The notes under the pieces are model-generated. The model worked only from the letters and a program-made list of their open reading frames with translations, was not told the DNA's origin and did not search any database. 64,000 bases of DNA from Bacteroidales bacterium (GTDB lineage Bacteria; Bacteroidota; Bacteroidia; Bacteroidales; JAQUTK01). A program made the position numbers and the translations under genes. The stretch is taken from the NCBI GenBank assembly GCA_028709785.1, contig JAQUTK010000004.1, positions 1 through 64,000 of the forward strand. The letters run 5' to 3'. Within the stretch, counting starts at the first letter, position 1; every line of letters starts with the position of its first letter. Shown piece by piece: positions 61,637 to 64,000 of this stretch.

Positions 61637-63489
61637 TCGCTACTCCTTTCCTGTTGATCATGTATGGGATGGGTAAAGATAAAACGAGCTCCGGTTGAGT
61701 ATCCAGGATCTACCCATATTTTTCCTCCCAATCGTTCGACAATTAAGCGGCAAATAGCAAGTCCCAAACCACTACCTTGTGCATATTCATTCAGTTTGAC
61801 AAAGCGATCAAAGATTTGACTTCTTTTTTCTTCGGGAATACCCTTTCCTGTATCGGTAACAGCAAACATTGCATAATTAGAATCTGTGTCTCGTTTCAAT
61901 GCAAGCGTAATAGATCCCTCAGTAGTAAATTTTGTCGCATTGACAAGAAGATTGGTCAACACTTGTTGCAAACGATCACTGTCGGTCAGAATCATAAGTT
62001 TGCTGTAATGCGACACAAAGGTAATATCCAATGGACAATTGGTCTCTTTTTTCACTTTGTCCAGCACGGCACGGCACAATTGAATTGCATCAATGTTTCT
62101 ATAATTAAAATGTATTTCACGAGATTCGAGTCGGGATATGTCAAGAACATCGTTGATTAGTTTATGCAAAAGCATCGAGTTTCCTTTGATCTGTTCGACG
62201 CATTGAAGTCTGGTTTCTTCATCCACTTCGCCGATACTGGAAAGAACAGATGAAAAACCCAACAAACCATTTAATGGAGTACGAATTTCATGAGTCATAT
62301 TCATCAAAAAGAGACTCTTGACCTTGATAGATATTTCAGCCTTTTCTTTTGCTTTGATCATCCTTTTCTTAGAAATCACAAGCTGCTTAATCTGATGCTT
62401 CAGGAACAAAATGAATGCAAGAACCAACAGTAACAGAATACTCCAGATAACAATCAGCAGTCGTATCGTCTGAGAGTTTTCCAAACGACTTTGAAATTTT
62501 ATCCGATCAGCTTGATATTTGGCCCTCAAGGCATCAATCTGACGAACAGTACTGTTAATATTCAAGTTCTCCTTATATGTATAGATCTTTTGATAGATAT
62601 CGCATGCTTCATCAAGTCTGTCCATTCGTACCAAAAGTTCGGCTTTACCAAGCAACAGTACAAAGTAAGAAGATGGTAGGATTTCATTATACTTATTTCC
62701 AAGCAGATAATTATATTTATTCAGCACTTGTTCATTTTCACCTTGATCCTCCAGATAAATAAGATCCAGATAATCTACATGATAATTTACACTTTCAATT
62801 TTCAGACTTCTTCCGGTTTTTATAGCCTGATCACGATACCAGAAAGCTCGTTCCGTATTGTTAATCTGATCATTATAGAAGAAAGAATAATAGTGGCAAT
62901 AAAACCAAAAGATATTATCGGTTGATTTAAGGAGAGCTTTGAAGTCTTTTAAGTAATTACCGGCCTCTACTGTCTTGTCTAAGTGAAGGTCACAATAGAT
63001 CATTTTCATCAACAACGGCTTCAAAAATATTTTTGCTTCCGAAATCTCTTTCATAATATTATAAGCTTCGATGTAGGATTCTCTTGCCTGAGGTATCAAG
63101 CCTGAATACAGATAGGCATCTCCTATTGCCCGGATGGAAATTGCAATTCCAGTCTGATAGTTTTTCGACTGGGCCAGATCATACATAGACTGTGCTTTTT
63201 CAATTCCGACAACCATCTGACCTTTGACAATGTAGGCAAGCACTTCCATCCGTTTCAATTCAAAAAGAGCACGTTTGCTGCCATTGTTTTCAAACGTTTT
63301 TGTCATTTTTCGGGAAAGCGCAAAGACAGAGTCAGACGGAATAAAATTCTGTCCATGAACATCTATTTCAATTAAACTCTCAAGTATCTTATCTTCGCTC
63401 TCGTCTTTAAATTGTGCTTTGGTTGAGAAAGCAACAAAAGACCAAAAAGTCAAAGCAAACACTATTTTACAGATGACAATATGCCGCAT
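61633..63489 (-). CDS. TPR-containing sensor histidine kinase
   Basis: A 618-residue membrane kinase: signal peptide (1-25), periplasmic TPR-like helices (about 30-335), membrane helix (343-363), coiled coil, HisKA with H400 (NMTHEIRTPLNG), and an intact HATPase with N-box (NLLVNATKF, about 513-521), G1 DTGKG (546-550) and G2 GSGLGLA (572-578). No receiver domain and no adjacent response regulator are seen, so the partner is elsewhere. It overlaps the pseudo-kinase gene by 4 bp. A -7 box at 63528-63535 makes it the first gene of the cluster that runs to 57433. Confidence 0.92.
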   Translation of the reverse strand: MRHIVICKIVFALTFWSFVAFSTKAQFKDESEDKILESLIEIDVHGQNFIPSDSVFALSRKMTKTFENNGSKRALFELKRMEVLAYIVKGQMVVGIEKAQSMYDLAQSKNYQTGIAISIRAIGDAYLYSGLIPQARESYIEAYNIMKEISEAKIFLKPLLMKMIYCDLHLDKTVEAGNYLKDFKALLKSTDNIFWFYCHYYSFFYNDQINNTERAFWYRDQAIKTGRSLKIESVNYHVDYLDLIYLEDQGENEQVLNKYNYLLGNKYNEILPSSYFVLLLGKAELLVRMDRLDEACDIYQKIYTYKENLNINSTVRQIDALRAKYQADRIKFQSRLENSQTIRLLIVIWSILLLLVLAFILFLKHQIKQLVISKKRMIKAKEKAEISIKVKSLFLMNMTHEIRTPLNGLLGFSSVLSSIGEVDEETRLQCVEQIKGNSMLLHKLINDVLDISRLESREIHFNYRNIDAIQLCRAVLDKVKKETNCPLDITFVSHYSKLMILTDSDRLQQVLTNLLVNATKFTTEGSITLALKRDTDSNYAMFAVTDTGKGIPEEKRSQIFDRFVKLNEYAQGSGLGLAICRLIVERLGGKIWVDPGYSTGARFIFTHPIHDQQERSSE

Positions 63490-63527
63490 ATAGATGCTAA
63501 TATGTTCTTTGTATTAATATGCAACCA

Positions 63528-63535
63528 CAAATGTA
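63528..63535 (-). promoter_or_regulatory. Predicted -7 box of the kinase/pseudo-kinase operon
   Basis: Minus-strand TACATTTG (TAnnTTTG), 39 bp before the ATG at 63489. Confidence 0.5.
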
Positions 63536-63598
63536 CTAATTTTACTGAATGACAGGGGTTAAATAGTACTATTTTTAGAATTACAGTATAGAAAGGAA

Positions 63599-63786
63599 GA
63601 AACTTCAGGTCGTTTTATGTAAAGAGTGCCTATCCAACGTAAAAGATATACTGAAGAGTTTATATTTTCATACGGACGCGTTCTCCGTTTCACAGTTGTG
63701 AAACGGAGAACGCGTCCGTATGAAAAAAACAAATCGTCCTGATCCCTTCGGCAACGGATAAGGATCGTTTGCCAAAGCGTTAAGCG
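63599..63786. repeat. Palindromic intergenic repeat, copy 3
   Basis: The centre is a perfect 29-bp inverted repeat (63665-63693 with 63698-63726) with a 4-nt loop (AGTT), containing the core CCGTTTCAC/GTGAAACGG. Shared flanking blocks with copy 2, same orientation: TAAAGAGTGCCTAT (63620-63633) and ATAAGGATCGTTTGCCAAAG (63758-63777). TTCAGGTCGTTTTA at the left matches, inverted, the AAACGACCTGAA block of copy 2. The outer limits are approximate. Confidence 0.75.
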
Positions 63787-63846
63787 GAAACAGATGTTGT
63801 TGAATAAACAGGTTGAAGCATTTCCAAACATTATAGAACCATTTAT

Positions 63847-63880
63847 TTTGTCGGTTGTTCGATATCTTTATTTATCTTTA
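63847..63880 (+). promoter_or_regulatory. Predicted promoter of the DUF2148 gene
   Basis: -33 TTTG (63847-63850), 22-nt spacer, -7 TATCTTTA (63873-63880; one mismatch to TAnnTTTG). Confidence 0.5.
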
Positions 63881-63907
63881 CACAGAAAACAAAAAAACAG
63901 ACATAGT

Positions 63908-64000
63908 ATGATACTCAATGAAAGAGAAACGCGTCACGAGCATGTTCTTGATGTCGTTAAGCAGATGATGACAGCTGCTCGCACCGCTCCTAAAGGTAAA
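63908..64000 (+). CDS. DUF2148 (ferredoxin-like) protein, N-terminal fragment cut by window edge
   Basis: Only 31 codons are visible (MILNERETRHEHVLDVVKQM, then MTAARTAPKGK). The ARTAPKGK stretch is the usual start of DUF2148 proteins, small cytoplasmic proteins with conserved cysteines further on. The remainder is outside the window, so cluster ligands cannot be checked. Confidence 0.7.
   Translation, partial: MILNERETRHEHVLDVVKQMMTAARTAPKGK

Larger units (their letters stand above)
63490..63907. other. Intergenic region with promoters and palindromic repeat
   Basis: 418 bp between divergent genes. It contains the kinase promoter, repeat copy 3 and the promoter of the DUF2148 gene. A 90-codon frame (63559-63831, minus) runs through the palindrome and is rejected as coding. 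Confidence 0.6.

Noticed and set aside
19679-63726. The palindromic repeats as a CRISPR array
   Set aside because: Copies are about 20-24 kb apart, not regularly spaced, and no cas gene is present.
63559-63831. 90-codon open frame, minus strand
   Set aside because: It reads straight through a 29-bp perfect hairpin that belongs to a dispersed repeat; no protein features.

Overview
The window looks like a chromosomal segment of an anaerobic Bacteroidales bacterium (Bacteroides/Parabacteroides type). The reasons are: many -7 boxes of the form TAnnTTTG typical of Bacteroidetes promoters, lipoproteins and beta-barrel outer-membrane proteins throughout, a C-terminal domain of the type IX secretion class, a complex I gene cluster without nuoEFG, a carboxynorspermidine-type spermidine enzyme, and Ser-type sulfatase and GH43 genes. 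I see no transposase, integrase, phage gene, CRISPR array, tRNA or rRNA. It reads as stable core genome rather than an island.

Layout. 1-5256: the start of a receiver-histidine kinase, a UDP-glucuronate decarboxylase, a large secreted CotH-kinase protein and an AlkD-like protein. 5249-14110: dipeptidyl peptidase III, then a seven-gene drug-efflux operon (TetR, TolC, HlyD, two ATPases, two permeases) equivalent to E. coli cecR-ybhGFSR, with a clear TetR operator over its start site. 14296-24293: acyl-CoA ligase, a B12-type radical SAM protein with unusual cysteine spacing, a Ser-type sulfatase, a GH43 lipoprotein, and a four-gene operon (two PorT-like barrels, nitroreductase, TlpA-like lipoprotein lacking its first active-site cysteine). 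24392-32988: Nudix and Lon, a DUF362 plus NapH/NapG-fusion electron-transfer pair, TrmN6, and a BtuB-like TonB receptor.

32999-42784 is one long minus-strand complex I operon (nuoA, B, CD, H, I, J, K, L, M, N). Upstream of it lies an 835-bp non-coding stretch with a candidate small RNA that has its own consensus promoter and a strong terminator, an imperfect 31-bp tandem repeat, and one copy of a palindromic repeat. 43620-45889 is a Gfo/Idh/MocA and DUF1080 pair of the 3-keto-glycoside type. 46117-48279 holds carboxynorspermidine dehydrogenase, a thioredoxin and a CcdA-like membrane protein. 48310-51180 has a DUF3857/transglutaminase-like protein, DUF190 and the fluoride channel CrcB. 51432-57349 is a divergent phosphate locus: porin and pstS one way, pstCAB-phoU the other, with a PstS-like fragment inserted into PstC.

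57433-63489 is a minus-strand cluster: an intact TPR histidine kinase, a paralogue that has lost its phospho-acceptor histidine and ATP-binding motifs (a pseudo-kinase), a Wzi-type capsule protein and a small lipocalin-like lipoprotein. The window ends in the start of a DUF2148 gene.

The observations most worth following are the kinase/pseudo-kinase pair, the three-copy palindromic repeat family (19.7, 43.5 and 63.7 kb), the candidate RNA in front of nuoA, and the PstS-like insert in PstC. All functional calls rest on reading protein motifs by eye; no database search was run.
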